From Halichondria panicea (taxonomy: Eukaryota; Porifera; Demospongiae; Suberitida; Halichondriidae), in NCBI RefSeq assembly GCF_963675165.1, contig NC_087377.1, positions 8,635,122 through 8,699,121 on the forward strand: a stretch of DNA of 64,000 bases. The letters run 5' to 3'. Shown here piece by piece: positions 1 to 10,917 of the stretch. The notes beneath the pieces are model-generated. The model searched no databases and had not been told where the DNA came from. It was given only the letters and a program-made list of their open reading frames with translations. Numbering within the stretch: position 1 is the first letter of the stretch; every line of letters starts with the position of its first letter. The translations under genes were made by a program, and so were the position numbers.

Positions 1-108
1 CTAATCATAAAACTAAACGCACAGTATGTCTGTTGCAGGTAAACAAGAGAAAATGAATTATGACCTCATGTCAAGCTTAGCGCCTGTTACAGATTCCAAC
101 CTACTCAC

Positions 109-3100
109 AGCAAATATCGGAGAGCACTCTTTGGTCTTGCTGCTGTCCTCTTTGGCCCCCCACTCAGCATGTACTCGTATGAGGTCATACGTCTCTGGCT
201 CCTCAACACAGCGAGGGTACGGGAACTTGAGCAGCGTCAGCACTCCTGAAAGGGGAAAATATGATGTGGAAGGAAATGCACAAGATATAAATTACATGTA
301 CATGCAAGCAATAAAAGTCGAAATTTTCCAGAGTATGACAGCCCACCTCTTTAAGTGCAACCACTTGCTCAAGGATAATCCCTATACATGTAGTTTTATT
401 GTAATTTGCTACGACCACCCACCCACCTGACTGGCCTCCGATGACTGGCTTGCTTGCAAAGTGCTCCCTCAGCTGCTGCACCCCAGCAAACCTTCCGAAC
501 CCGAAACAGAACTCATTTCCATCCCACCTCACAGGGAAGTGCTTCACCGTGTGCTTGGCCCTATGGGAGGGTAAGGGTGCATGGAGGGAGGTTGTGTGTA
601 TAGTGGATTCATGTAGTAGCTACTGCACTTACGTTATATGTAAGTCAGAGTGTTTTGAAATCTTACAGGGAGACTTTTACATTGGGCCAAAATCACGAAT
701 CAAGCAAATTAATATGCTACATAATACAAGTATGGCTGCATAATAGCCTAAAAGGGGGTGGTTAATATCTTTTTCAGTATTACGCTAGCTGTAGCACATA
801 CAGGCACTATAATCACCAGATACGCTTAGATCAAGATCAAGGACATTCTATGATAGTGCCGTATTTAAGGCATTAGCCTCCCTCACCTGACAGAGAGAGT
901 GTACTCCCCTGGGTTGGAGGTGCTGTCCCTCAGAAGATAGCTGCCGTCCTCACCGGTGGATATAAGAATACTCTCAGCAACATGGCGGCTGATGTTGAAG
1001 TGATACCAACTGCGGGCATGTGTGTGTGGGGGTGGATGGGGTTAGGTTACGTTTAACATGTAATTTAATCAGCAAATGTAGAAATAGCGCAAGTCATCGT
1101 GTCATGCTTGAATAGAACAGTATATAATAGCTACATGTAAGTACATTAAGAATAATTATAATTTAGACATGCATGTATTATAATTATGATGTTACAGAAT
1201 AATAATACAAGATGTTGTATCAGCTTGCATGTGTTTTTTGTACATAATTATAAATTATTGCATGCACACTAAAAATAAACGTACTCAATTTCACCATTGA
1301 GCAATTGTTTTAACAGCTGTTCTAAGCAGTTGAAATGCCAACTTAGTAACCATGGATTCTCATAATGAGTTTGAAACGACTACAGTTACAAGCCAGCTGA
1401 GCATTTTAACTATACAATTCCACGCACACATGTACATTTATAATTATTGACCACAAGACGAAGAAACCTGGAACAAAATTATCAATTTCAGTCAGTACTA
1501 CAAACCATGCTACAGGTCCCCTCTGTGCCCGCCCACTCACTCGATGTCCTCCATGTTGAGCGGCTGTTTGGACAGGTCCAAAGGAGAAGCTCCAAAGCCA
1601 CTGTCCATTGTGCTCATGCGTTCGTTCAAGCCTGTATGATGACTAGGCAACATCGCCGCAACTGTAGAGGTGTGAACGGAAATTAAAAATCAAATTACGT
1701 TACGCATTGCCATGGCAAAGTTAAGATGTCCCAAGAGAGGATACCGTATAGGTAATTTTCGTGATTTTCGTGGTTGGAGGTCTGACCACGAATACTTTAC
1801 CCACGAATGAAGCGACCTTGCCTACCTTTACCTGCAGTGCAAGCAGCTACCACGAAAATATTACCCACGAAATGTCTCAATAACAAATATTTTGTCCCCC
1901 GAAAATTACTCGCTATACGGTACTTGCCATTAACTGTATACGTTGAATGATAGGAGCTAAATTGACTATAATTATATGTATTATTTATAGTACAAGAGTG
2001 TTTCCACAGATACAACAATTGATTTCTATGCAGAATATATGGCTGTGCTAATGTACTATTAGGAGGGCTAGTACAAGATACCGTCGGCAACTGTTTGTTC
2101 ACCGGGTGAGAAAATAAACAAACAGTGCAGTGTGCAGTAAGTGGGTTAAGCGGGTGAACAAACTTCACCACTTCAGATGTCAGCTATAAATACCATACAA
2201 TCACAATATCCCCAGCCATAGTAGCCCCGTGCATACACCCACCCACCCACATCAGTAACACAATACGTCTTAAATGGTAATTATTGCACCAATAATAACA
2301 CTATTTGGCAGCGCTAACTAATGCAAAGTACTGTAGGCAAACATAGACATAGACACAAACGGCCTTAGGATCAGAGACCATACACAAATTGGCCTTAGGC
2401 TCAGGGACCTAATTGGAACTTCCACAATTTGAATGACCATCTAACAACCAATCAGACATACAATCACAGCGGACAGTTCAATTTCCTATTTCATACACAT
2501 AATTATTGTACATACAACACATAAAATTCCCTTCATAAAACCTAGTCGGCAAATACTTGACATAGTTAGGGAAGAAACTTGATAAAATTAATGATACTGC
2601 TGTCTGTGCTAATTTGTGAATTTGGAAAATATAAAATGAAGCCAAACTTATAACTGAAAGGAAGAAATCTAAGTGGAAGTCCTTGGTGTACGTACATCAT
2701 GGGGTATGTACAGAGAGCTTAGTTAAGCAGAAATGTATATTAAAATTGAAACCATGCCATCATTGATTCAATGTGTGTACTTGAAGTGGTGTGAGAGAGA
2801 CAAATACATGTACATGTACATAGCGAGGTTACCTGCATGCATGAGTGTGCAAATTAAGGCATTCTAAGGAACAATCAAGGTTTCCAAAATAGGAACCGGT
2901 TTATTCTCTTTATGCTTATTGATTGATGCTGGAACAACGTTTGAAACACATGGTCTAAAACGGTCTTCAATGATGCAAAATGTGATTGAAGACAAGTTTA
3001 TGGATGCAACTCCCCAGGCTAGATGGCATATTAAACAGTTGGCTATATTAAACTGCTGCTATTATTGGGAGCACCTTTGTAAGCCTATGTGCTTTCCCCT

Positions 3101-3729
3101 GTGGATAAACTTATTCAATTCAATATTTGGCCTTGACTGCCCCACACAAAGTGAACCGACTAAGCTGGGACACAACCTCATCTATACGTACATGTATGTC
3201 ATATCAGCCTTATTAAAGTACATAACTATTAATTTACATACCACTAGCACTACAAGCAAGTCGAAATTAAGCAAAATATTACACAAACAAATGGTAACGC
3301 AACAACCACTTAACGAGCCCACAACAACTCACTTTTGGTAGATCTTAGCTCCACTAGACCGATAGCTTCTCCGGCTGAGTCACTGCTAGAGTCACTAGAG
3401 ACACTCATGGCTCTGTGCTCACTCCCAAACGCATTAGCCATGTTTGGAGTGGAACCAGCTCTTGTTGAATATAAGCTAGATCTTTGAACGTGTAGACCTT
3501 TAGACGGCTTGCTTCGTACAGCACTAGTACTAGGAGATCTCCAAGACTGGGGACACTCAAAGTCAGGAGTATCGAACGTCAAGTGGCCTTGGTAGCTTGC
3601 CAAACGGTCACGATCATTCACATGCCTAGGTTCACTGACCTTCTGTATGATATTAGTTGGCATTCTTGACATATTTTCGGTTGAGGGCGTACTGTAGCTG
3701 TATGGGTGCTGAAAGTAAACAACATTCAC
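109..3729 (-). CDS. DAPP1: DAPP1/Bam32-like SH2 adaptor (3' end off the window)
   Basis: Likely a phosphotyrosine-binding adaptor that in other animals couples PI3K lipids and tyrosine kinases through SH2 and PH domains. Five exons splice in phase: 3333-3729, 1541-1661, 887-1009, 427-560 and 109-245, giving 304 codons before the left edge. The SH2 domain begins near residue 172 with [13 protein letters not shown]. It has the phosphotyrosine-binding Arg in GSYLLRDS, then [10 protein letters not shown] and FGFGRF. The [19 protein letters not shown] segment after the SH2 is the linker typical of DAPP1, which in that family precedes a PH domain; here the PH exons must lie left of base 1. The first 170 residues are Ser/Thr/Pro-rich, with no domain I recognise. 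Exon 1 is the least certain assignment, but its phase (1) and donor fit the acceptor at 1661. If it is wrong, the start would be the ATG at 1617. The SH2 call is seen directly; the DAPP1 name is inferred from the linker. Confidence 0.8.
1742..1922. repeat. MITE, TACCGTATAGCG family, copy in intron 1
   Basis: An inverted-repeat element of about 180 bp begins TACCGTATA and ends with its complement, TATACGGTA. Its interior (CCACGAA-rich, with AGCTGCTTGCACTGCAGG in reverse) matches the interrupted copy at 44815-45608, which confirms both ends. It sits in the first intron of the DAPP1-like gene and codes for nothing. Confidence 0.75.
1923..3332. other. Intron 1 of the DAPP1-like gene; nothing recognised
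   Basis: No convincing coding region is seen. There is a weak 29-bp direct duplication (CGGCCTTAGGATCAG / TGGCCTTAGGCTCAG) around 2360-2410. Short open frames on both strands show no family motif. Confidence 0.4.
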
Positions 3730-4049
3730 TACAGTACAGTCTAGAGCTAGCTTTGGCGGCTATGAAGTTAGCACAACATCATGTGACGTTGTGTAGGAGG
3801 GGGCGTAGCTTGTTTTAATTAATGTCAGGAATTAGCCGCCCTCTTCAGGAAGTGAGCCACACGAATTTGTTAGGTATGGATCACCAGTCTACCTAGTCTC
3901 ATGGATCAGCCCAGAGGAGGAACGCCAGGGTCAATAGGGTCACGTTTAATGAAGGATTAAACATTCTTGTTCTGGGTTCTTGACCTTTGCTGCATATAGC
4001 AGCTTAGCGCTTCTGTTCTTTATTTGCCTGCTTGGAAAGCTTACTATAC
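3730..4049. other. Upstream region of the DAPP1-like gene
   Basis: This stretch lies between the first coding exon of the DAPP1-like gene and the TIR element. It would hold that gene's promoter and 5' UTR. I see no clear TATA box or other recognisable site. Confidence 0.3.
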
Positions 4050-5631
4050 CCATAGATAGTGTAGTAAGAGGGATTGGAAACGGACCGCGATTGTCGGCCA
4101 GTCCAGGCTGCGCAGGAAGTTAATTCACTGCACCGGAAGCTAATAATAGTTTCTTCACATCACCTTGGGATGGCAGCACAGATTACAGAGCAGACAGACA
4201 GCACATGAGACCTTGATAAGAGCTAGAGCTAAAGAGCAGTGATGAGCATCGAAGGTATAAGTCCAAAATACCAGTCTACATTTGTATAGCTAGCTTGCTT
4301 GTCCATTTTAATATTTGTCCCTTTTAATACAGAGAAACACTCTACTGAGATCGAGAGAAGCCACTAAGCCTCTGTTTGTGAAGACGAAGGATTCAAGATA
4401 TTTAGCAGTGCCAGCATCATGTAACTGCACTGACTTTGAGCAACAAAGTTGTAGCTATGAATGGATGATTTACAAGGGAAATACAATTTAATAGCTATCA
4501 CTTTAGCGTATTGTGTATTCACACTCTTATACTCTTAGTGTATATAGTTCATTCGATTCATAATTATAATTATGGTTGTTTGATCACATGTAAAAAAAAT
4601 AATTATGTGCATCAAATAGAAATGTAGTTAAACACTTCGAGAGGGTTCTAGCCGATTTGCTCACTCAGAAAGGCACTTGCATCAGGGAGGATGAACAGGT
4701 CTCCTACCATGTCAATGAATGATTTGACTGCAAAGGGGCGAGGGGAGTTTTAGGTTTACAATACACATTGTATATATACGTACCTGACTGTGAACTTCAG
4801 TCCTCCTTGTGGCATCACTACAGCATCTTGTTGCAGCCAGTGCACTTAGCTCCTTACGGCTAGAAACCGATTTTTCCCAGTGTCCCAGTCGTCCAGGTAT
4901 TCATTCTCCAACCCTATAGTATATATCACCCATGGGCAAGTAAACAAGACGGTAGTAACATAATAACGTATGACCAGTATATACATGTACATACGTCAAT
5001 TTGTAATTATACATGTAGACTAAACATCACAGCTACTGCCAAAATAAGGCTTTGTTCAGTCAAATGAAGGTGTCTATTGCACAATATACAGCACTCACTA
5101 TAATATAAAGGCATTTAGAAATACTCACGACAAATTATATGCCAAAGAGAGGTACGGAAAAGTGGACATAAATTTAGGTCAATTTGTCATTTTATCACCA
5201 TGTTGTGAACTTTTCTTAGTACTTAGCAGGGCCAACTCAACACCATTTCATTCCTTACCTAATTCTCTATCAACAACATCATCAATCTTTAATATTGCTT
5301 GTATAACAAAAAAGATATAGGTACAGAAAGTCATTCCAGTTTGAAAATGCCGCCAATTTCTGATATAGGACTGGTAAATAAGGTCCCAATAAATAATAAG
5401 TATCTACATGGTAAGAGAGGCTCTAATAAATACTGCTACTAGTTTTAGTGCTTTACCTTTGTCCTAGAACAGGAGAAAACCTTGTCTTTGTATCTCTGGA
5501 CGGGCGTGATTTAGCGCTTATAGCTGCGTTACGCGCAGCCTGGATTGTCCACAAGGCCCCCAAGTTCATTACATTGCATTGATAAGCCCACGTGATCCCG
5601 TTTCCAATCCCTCTTACTACACTATCTATGG
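4050..5631. mobile_element. TIR-bounded DNA element, about 1.58 kb
   Basis: About 33 bp at 4050-4082 are repeated exactly in inverse orientation at 5599-5631 (core CATAGATAGTGTAGTAAGAG, then GGATTGGAAACGG). The shared CCAGGCTGCGC further in on both sides extends the similarity. A related end (CATAGTAGAGGGATAGGAAAC) bounds the element at 13008-13528. The interior has no intact gene. On the minus strand an acceptor TTTGCAG at about 4732 leads into VKSFIDMVGDLFILPDASAF and a stop near 4650. A degenerate LENEYLDDWDTGKNRF segment lies upstream at about 4910. These may be the remains of a captured or element-encoded gene that I do not recognise. Confidence 0.6.
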
Positions 5632-5929
5632 CCACAGAAGGCTGATTTCTATATCTTGTGGTTTTGAAGAATGCAATAAAAGGTCAAAGGTTGCAATTAA
5701 ATCCTGGATCTCCTCTCTCAAGCTGATTCCTCTGGGGCGCGATAGCTCAACCGATTTCTGTTGTGATTATAAAGAGGATCAAGCTATTGATGGTGTATAA
5801 ACTCAGGGGCGCGAGGGTAAACTCAGTTTTACATGTAAAACATAGGGCCACGTGGTGTTTTAATTAGTGACCTTTTGACACTGGCATTCCTCCTCTGGAA
5901 TCAGCCACCCTTCCTTTGGCAGTCTACCC

Positions 5930-5975
5930 TTGCCTCGAACCAGGCCGCTTTAGAAGAGGCCTGGGTTCGAGGCAA
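5930..5975. mobile_element. 46-bp foldback element with 10-bp target duplication
   Basis: A short hairpin runs from TTGCCTCGAACCAGGCC to GGCCTGGGTTCGAGGCAA. It is flanked by the direct repeat CAGTCTACCC at 5920-5929 and 5976-5985. It belongs to the CCTCG-ended foldback family described for 21174-21272 and 49599-49680. Confidence 0.65.
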
Positions 5976-5996
5976 CAGTCTACCCAAGATAGTCAG

Positions 5997-6268
5997 TATG
6001 GAGCGCCAAAGTGGACAAAAATATCGACGATTGATAGGCCAAGATCGTGAGTACATAAATCGATCCAAAAGTGGGCGCGGTCATACATTTTTGATGATCG
6101 AAAAATATTGACGATGGATAGGCCAAGATCGTTAGTACATAATCGATCCAAAAGTGGGCGCGGTCATACATTTTTGATGATCGAAAAATATCGACGATGG
6201 ATAGGCCAAGATCGTTAGTACATAATAATCGATCCAAAAGTAGGCGCGGCCATACATTTTTGATTATA
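5997..6268. repeat. Left TIR of the HECT-integrase element, with three tandem units
   Basis: Three tandem units of about 85 bp each contain ATATCGACGAT, GGCCAAGATCGT, AGTACATAATCGATCC, AAAGTGGGCGCGG and TCATACATTTTTGATGATCG. The outer edge adds TATGGAGCGCC. The same units occur inverted at the right end of the transposon. Confidence 0.8.
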
Positions 6269-6499
6269 ATTTATATCACACGGTGAGTCTAGTCAATCAC
6301 AATAAGTCGACAGTAGTAGTGACTAGACTAGGCTTAGCCTCGAGACCAGGTGTTTTAATCTGCCTGGATTCTAGGCTAGACTAGATCTAGGCGCTAGGCT
6401 AGGGCTGCGGTGGCGCTGGGGTGATTATTACTGGCGCATGCGTGTTAGCAAATGACCACGTGTTGTGTAGCAAGTAATATGGAGGACAAGGTCAAAGCA

Positions 6500-6563
6500 A
6501 CAGGCCATTAATAAGAGAACGGTTAGCCAGGCAATTTAACCCTTTCGCAACGCTGAGTCAGCA
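6500..6563. repeat. Left TIR of the Mutator-like element
   Basis: This is inverted relative to 12777-12841, with only a few mismatches over about 60 bp. It lies 204 bp beyond the transposase stop codon. Confidence 0.85.
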
Positions 6564-6766
6564 CTATCGATGGCTCAACGCTGAGTCAGCACCACTCAAC
6601 ACTGTAGTCCAGAGGCTAATGGGATCTCTCAGATCTACTATTGTGCTGGACTTCTCTTAAATTGTGAGGTACCATTGCAATAATGTATCAGTGTGTGTCT
6701 GTCACTATTGTGTAAATAGTAGTAATAATTATACACAGTCATGTAAACAAGTTTTACACAATAAGA

Positions 6767-9700
6767 TTATTCACTTTGAGTTTCACAAAACTGGCACACA
6801 AAACAGTCCATGTCCATAGTAGATGTATGACTCAGTGATGGATGTGCACATAATTGATGCAGCCATGCATCACAACGAGAGCATTGTACCCAATTGATAT
6901 CGTTTGTGTTAGTTTTGTCTTCTTTTTTAAAACAAGCTGCACAAAATAATGGCTCTTGTTTTAGAAGTTGAGTGGTGAGAGAATAAATTTGCTCAATGGT
7001 TGGCTTAGCTAACCCAGTTTCTGTTTTTCTTTTTTTTTTCGTTGAAAAAAATCTCAGCTGTGATTGTTGGTTGCTATTAGGTGCAATGACTCTCTTTCTG
7101 GTCAGATTTAACGCTTTGGTATTGCTTTCCATTTGGTTTACAGCATGAAGCATTGTCGATGCTGCATTTACTAGCTTGAGCGCAGCATGAAGGGCTTCAT
7201 TGTGTGAGATTTGGGTACTGCTGTGATGAATCTCTTGTAACTTAGCTTGCAGCTTTTGACGTATTTTGTCAGTCTCTGATGTAATTGGCTGCTTTACCAG
7301 TGTAGAGAAGTACATTTCATCAATGTCATCTTTTTCCATAGGGACAATCTTGCCGGAGTGGTTCCCAGTGTCTCCTAAGCAGATCATGTGTACATGTTTA
7401 CACACAGTGCAATGGATAGTGGCATCTAGACAGGTTCACGTGTACATGTGAAAGCAGGTATTGCAGGTTGAGCAACGTAAAGGGCATTCACATTGGCTTA
7501 GAACTTTAGTTACTATATACTGCGTGTCTTGTGAGCTCTGTGAGGGTACTTTCCATTGGTTAATGCTTAGTTGCGTCTCCTTAAATCCACTTGCTTGCAT
7601 TTGAATTGCTTTTTTATGCCTTTTGTTTATTTCACAGATCCTATGTGACTGTTTCCCTTTCTCCAACTTTCTGAACCGCTCGAATATCTTGTCTCTGGCT
7701 AGTTTAAGGAGGGTTGTAACCAGGTAATCAATCCGTCTATTTTGCTTGTGCTGAAGGTAAACAACTTTCAGAGTTCGATGAAAAGTCTCTAAGTGCATGT
7801 TGGTGTTCACTGTGGTGTGACACCTGTATGCATAAGCCCATTGATCTAAGCGAGTTGTATAGTGCATCTGAAAGTAAGAGAAGAACTTCTTTTGTTTTTG
7901 ACTAACTTCTGTAATGAAGTGTTGGAGGCATAAACGAAATTTTGATTTATCTAGCTCTGTAAGGAGTAAACGGAGCTGATGGTAAATTTCTATTTGATCA
8001 CTCCTATTGGGTACATACTCTTGGAGTGCATGACGCCAAGCTCTGTCTATATGCCATGTACAGAGTAGCTTTTTGGTTTGGTTGTCTCCAAATACAGCTC
8101 TCCATGCAGTAAAGAACTGTTCTGCGTCGTCGGACATAAACCATTGAGGAGAGATGTCCCCTGTTTTCTCTTTAACAGCCTTGAAAAATTCCACAAGAAT
8201 CAAAGAGTCTTGCCGGTTTGAAATCATCCATGCAACAGGTACTCCTTCATTGTACTCGTCCAGGACGAGTAAGGTTAACAAATTAAAGTCGTACATGTTT
8301 GTACCATGAGTAGTGTCGATACACATAGTTAAAGAACCAAACTGCCTCATCATGTCCCTTTGAAATTCAGTTTGAATTCCTATAATAAAATCGTTATCAC
8401 TAACATTGTCTATTTTATGACCTTGCTTTAGTCCTTGTTGCTTGAAGATTATTACTGGGTTGTGGGTTAGTGTTGACATTTCTAGTACCCATGCTGTTAA
8501 GCTAGTTAAGTCGTTGGCATGTCTCATAATGCCCTCAATGTTGTATTGATTCTTAATGTTATGCAGGTCTTGCTTCGTGACTAAGTGCTCTCTGTGTAGC
8601 TTACCAGGTACTGAGTCATAGATGTCGTCAAGAATGCGCTCTATTGGGGTACCCTGGTATAGTTTACCAGCCATCTCCATTCGCTTGGAAGTAGGTAAGC
8701 GTAAATGAGCAAGTTGGGTACTGTGGTCGTAATGAGTTGAACAATATTTTAATACCACTTTATTGGTTAATAGGTTTATCTCCGCTCTCATATGAGCAGT
8801 ACATTGTTCACCAATTTTGCTCGTACCTTGAGTCTTGGTTTGCCTTACACCTTTACTCATACATGTGTACACTCCTGCCCGATTGCAATAGTAGTAATAT
8901 ACCTGAGTGGTTTGATATGTCTTTGGAGCACAATGCTGAATAAAGGAAGATTTGTTGGCTAATTCTTCTGCCTCCTTCCATTCCAGAAATTCATCAAAAG
9001 TATGAAAATTGGCTTCGTTCACTTCCATGTTCATATTGTGGCTCAATTGTAAATGAGCTATAAGATCAGCGATTGTCTTCAATCTACACGAAGAACATGT
9101 AAGTATAGAATAATGTAAGTAGAATACGTTTTATTATATGTTTTATTCATACCTGAATGAACATTTACTGCACGTTATTGTGCCTTCACTGAGCTGAGCT
9201 CCTTGATGGCACCTATGAATGTGCTTAGAAACACTTGGTCTGTGGGCATAACTGTTCGGGCAATGTGGGCATAGGAAACTAGATTTTTTGTTTCTGCCAT
9301 TTGAGCTCACTGTGGTCTTCGTACGTATACACGTTTTACTGACATTTGCTCTACTTGTTAGGTCTGCTAGTGGCCGTTTCTTGAGTGTGGCCAATGAGTT
9401 GCTCGACAATACTGGAGCCAAAGACAATTGCCGGTGAGACGATTGTGATGTATGTGAGGTAGTCGTTGGTTTTGCCTGGTGAGTAGTATTATCCCCTTTA
9501 AGAATTTTGGCACAGTGAGAGACTGGTTTCGATGTTTGGATAGATGTAGAACTCGTAGATGGTAACACACTTACTCTAGGTTCATATGGTGATGCAACCT
9601 TACTATCCATGACCTGTTTTTGTTTTGTTGGGGAGGTATCTACCTTTTGAAAAGACGCGTCTGTGGTAATTATCCGACAGTGGAGTCTCTTAGCTCTATT

Positions 9701-9775
9701 TGGCTCTAGGTACACAGGCTGGTATTTAAATTCAGGGGGTACATCACTCCTAAGAAGTGCATTCCGTGCGTTCAT
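6767..9775 (-). CDS. Mutator-like (MULE) transposase with C2H2, SWIM and PHD fingers; one in-frame TGA
   Basis: DDE transposase that would cut and join the ends of this element. Exon 1 is 9153-9775 and exon 2 is 6767-9083, separated by a 69-bp intron. Order: Ser/Thr-rich N-terminus; C2H2 finger FLCPHCPNSYAHR...HIHRCH; a second finger CSKCSFR...HLQLSH that is complete only after splicing; a Cys/His-rich FLYWCH-like stretch; MULE core with D in MCIDTTHGTN, D in FMSDDAEQFF and E in NMHLETFHR; then the SWIM region and a C-terminal PHD-type C4HC3 finger (CAACFKK...WVQCSRCDAWLHQLC...CFVCQFC). At about 7436-7438 an in-frame TGA follows CFHMYT and precedes TCLDATIHCTVCKHVH. It sits where the first Cys of the CxC...CxH SWIM motif belongs. 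Everything after the TGA stays in frame with no other break for 213 codons, so this is one mutated Cys codon or a recoded stop. I chose the ATG at 9775 because no earlier in-frame coding is evident. Confidence 0.85.
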
Positions 9776-9832
9776 AGAGCTGTGCAGATTGTCAACGCAT
9801 TATTATCACACCAACCATAATTTATATTTTCC

Positions 9833-10917
9833 TTACAGTAGCTTAAAATTGAGGATTTCTTCTGCCATGATCTTTCTAAATATGCACATTTGTTCCTTTT
9901 GTATAAGGAAATTATATTGATTAGTATTGTGCACTTATTGAGATATGTACCTCTTGAAAATCCCATGGCATTCCCATTGTTCGGTATAAGGCAAACTATA
10001 AAATGAATATTATGTGTTACTGAGTTCATATAATTATTATAATACTAGCTGACATTGTGAATGCATTGTACGTACAGTGCGTGATGAGCATACCTGTGAT
10101 GCAAAAACTCCACAATCATATCCGTTTGTTTGCTCAGGCTGATCCTATAATACATGATTGTAGGTATTTCAGTGTGTAAGTCGTACTTTACAAAACCTTA
10201 CAGTTTTATGAACATACTGCCAGTTCTCCCAATCTGGTATAGGAAGGTTTTGATCCTTATTCCTCTCTTCAAGAAAGGACCTTTTGACAAGACAACATTA
10301 TGTATTCACGTACCTAGCACGGCGTAATTATGTACCGTATTGTTTGCCAGTATTTTTCCTTATTTGCTTTGTATGAATCATAGTATTCCACAAGCTTTGC
10401 CTTGATGTCAATAACCTAATACAAAAATATATTTCCACGGTTTTTTACCTCTTGTAATTTACACGTTTTATAATGATATTTTAGTACCAGTAAGGTCCAA
10501 TGAATTCCCACATCGTTAATGACACATAAGAGGAGGTCCTTCTCCATTAGGTTTTCCTGTTGCAGTTGCATAATGTATAACACACCGATAGTTTTGGGCT
10601 CAGTATTACCTTTCTGTACCACCTCCTAACCCCTGAATAACCCGTTAAGCATAGCTTTGAGAAGAACTGTGATCCCAAGATAAAAACAGACTTTCCTATC
10701 TGTGAAAATTACAGTTGTAAGGATTTATCAATGCATGCATGGTCTTACAAACCTTTTGGGCTTCACTGGCTATAAGATTACCATACTCTGTCATAACCTA
10801 CATGTATACAAGAATTAGTTTAATCGTTCTGACAAAATTATGATTGCGTGGACTCACAATATCTGTCAGATATGCGTTTGTGAATAAGCAACTAGCCTGA
10901 CTGAGAGTCACAGGCAT
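9833..10917 (-). CDS. Ulp1/SENP-type (C48) cysteine protease carried by the Mutator-like element
   Basis: Expected to cleave SUMO or a related ubiquitin-like protein. Nine exons fit in phase: 10858-10917, 10753-10797, 10610-10699, 10488-10556, 10336-10415, 10202-10280, 10094-10144, 9951-9995 and 9833-9895, giving 193 residues. All catalytic residues are present: His in HWTLLVIDIKAKLVEYYDS, Asp 17 residues later in YYDS, and the oxyanion Gln and nucleophile Cys in QTNGYDCGVF. The C-terminus, RKIMAEEILNFKLL, is usual for the family. The donor after TTACTG at 10488 gives the canonical His-Asp spacing; a later donor at 10449 would lengthen it by 13 residues. The gene lies between USP and transposase, and its first exon overlaps the last USP exon in another frame. 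There is no frameshift or stop, so it looks functional. Confidence 0.8.

Noticed and set aside
5997-6268. Regularly spaced repeats resembling a CRISPR array
   Set aside because: Units are about 85 bp and contiguous without unique spacers, and the same units occur inverted at 19829-20010. They are transposon end repeats in a eukaryotic genome.
10449-10487. Later donor for Ulp1 exon 4, adding 13 residues
   Set aside because: It would put 30 instead of 17 residues between the catalytic His and Asp. The earlier donor gives the canonical spacing.
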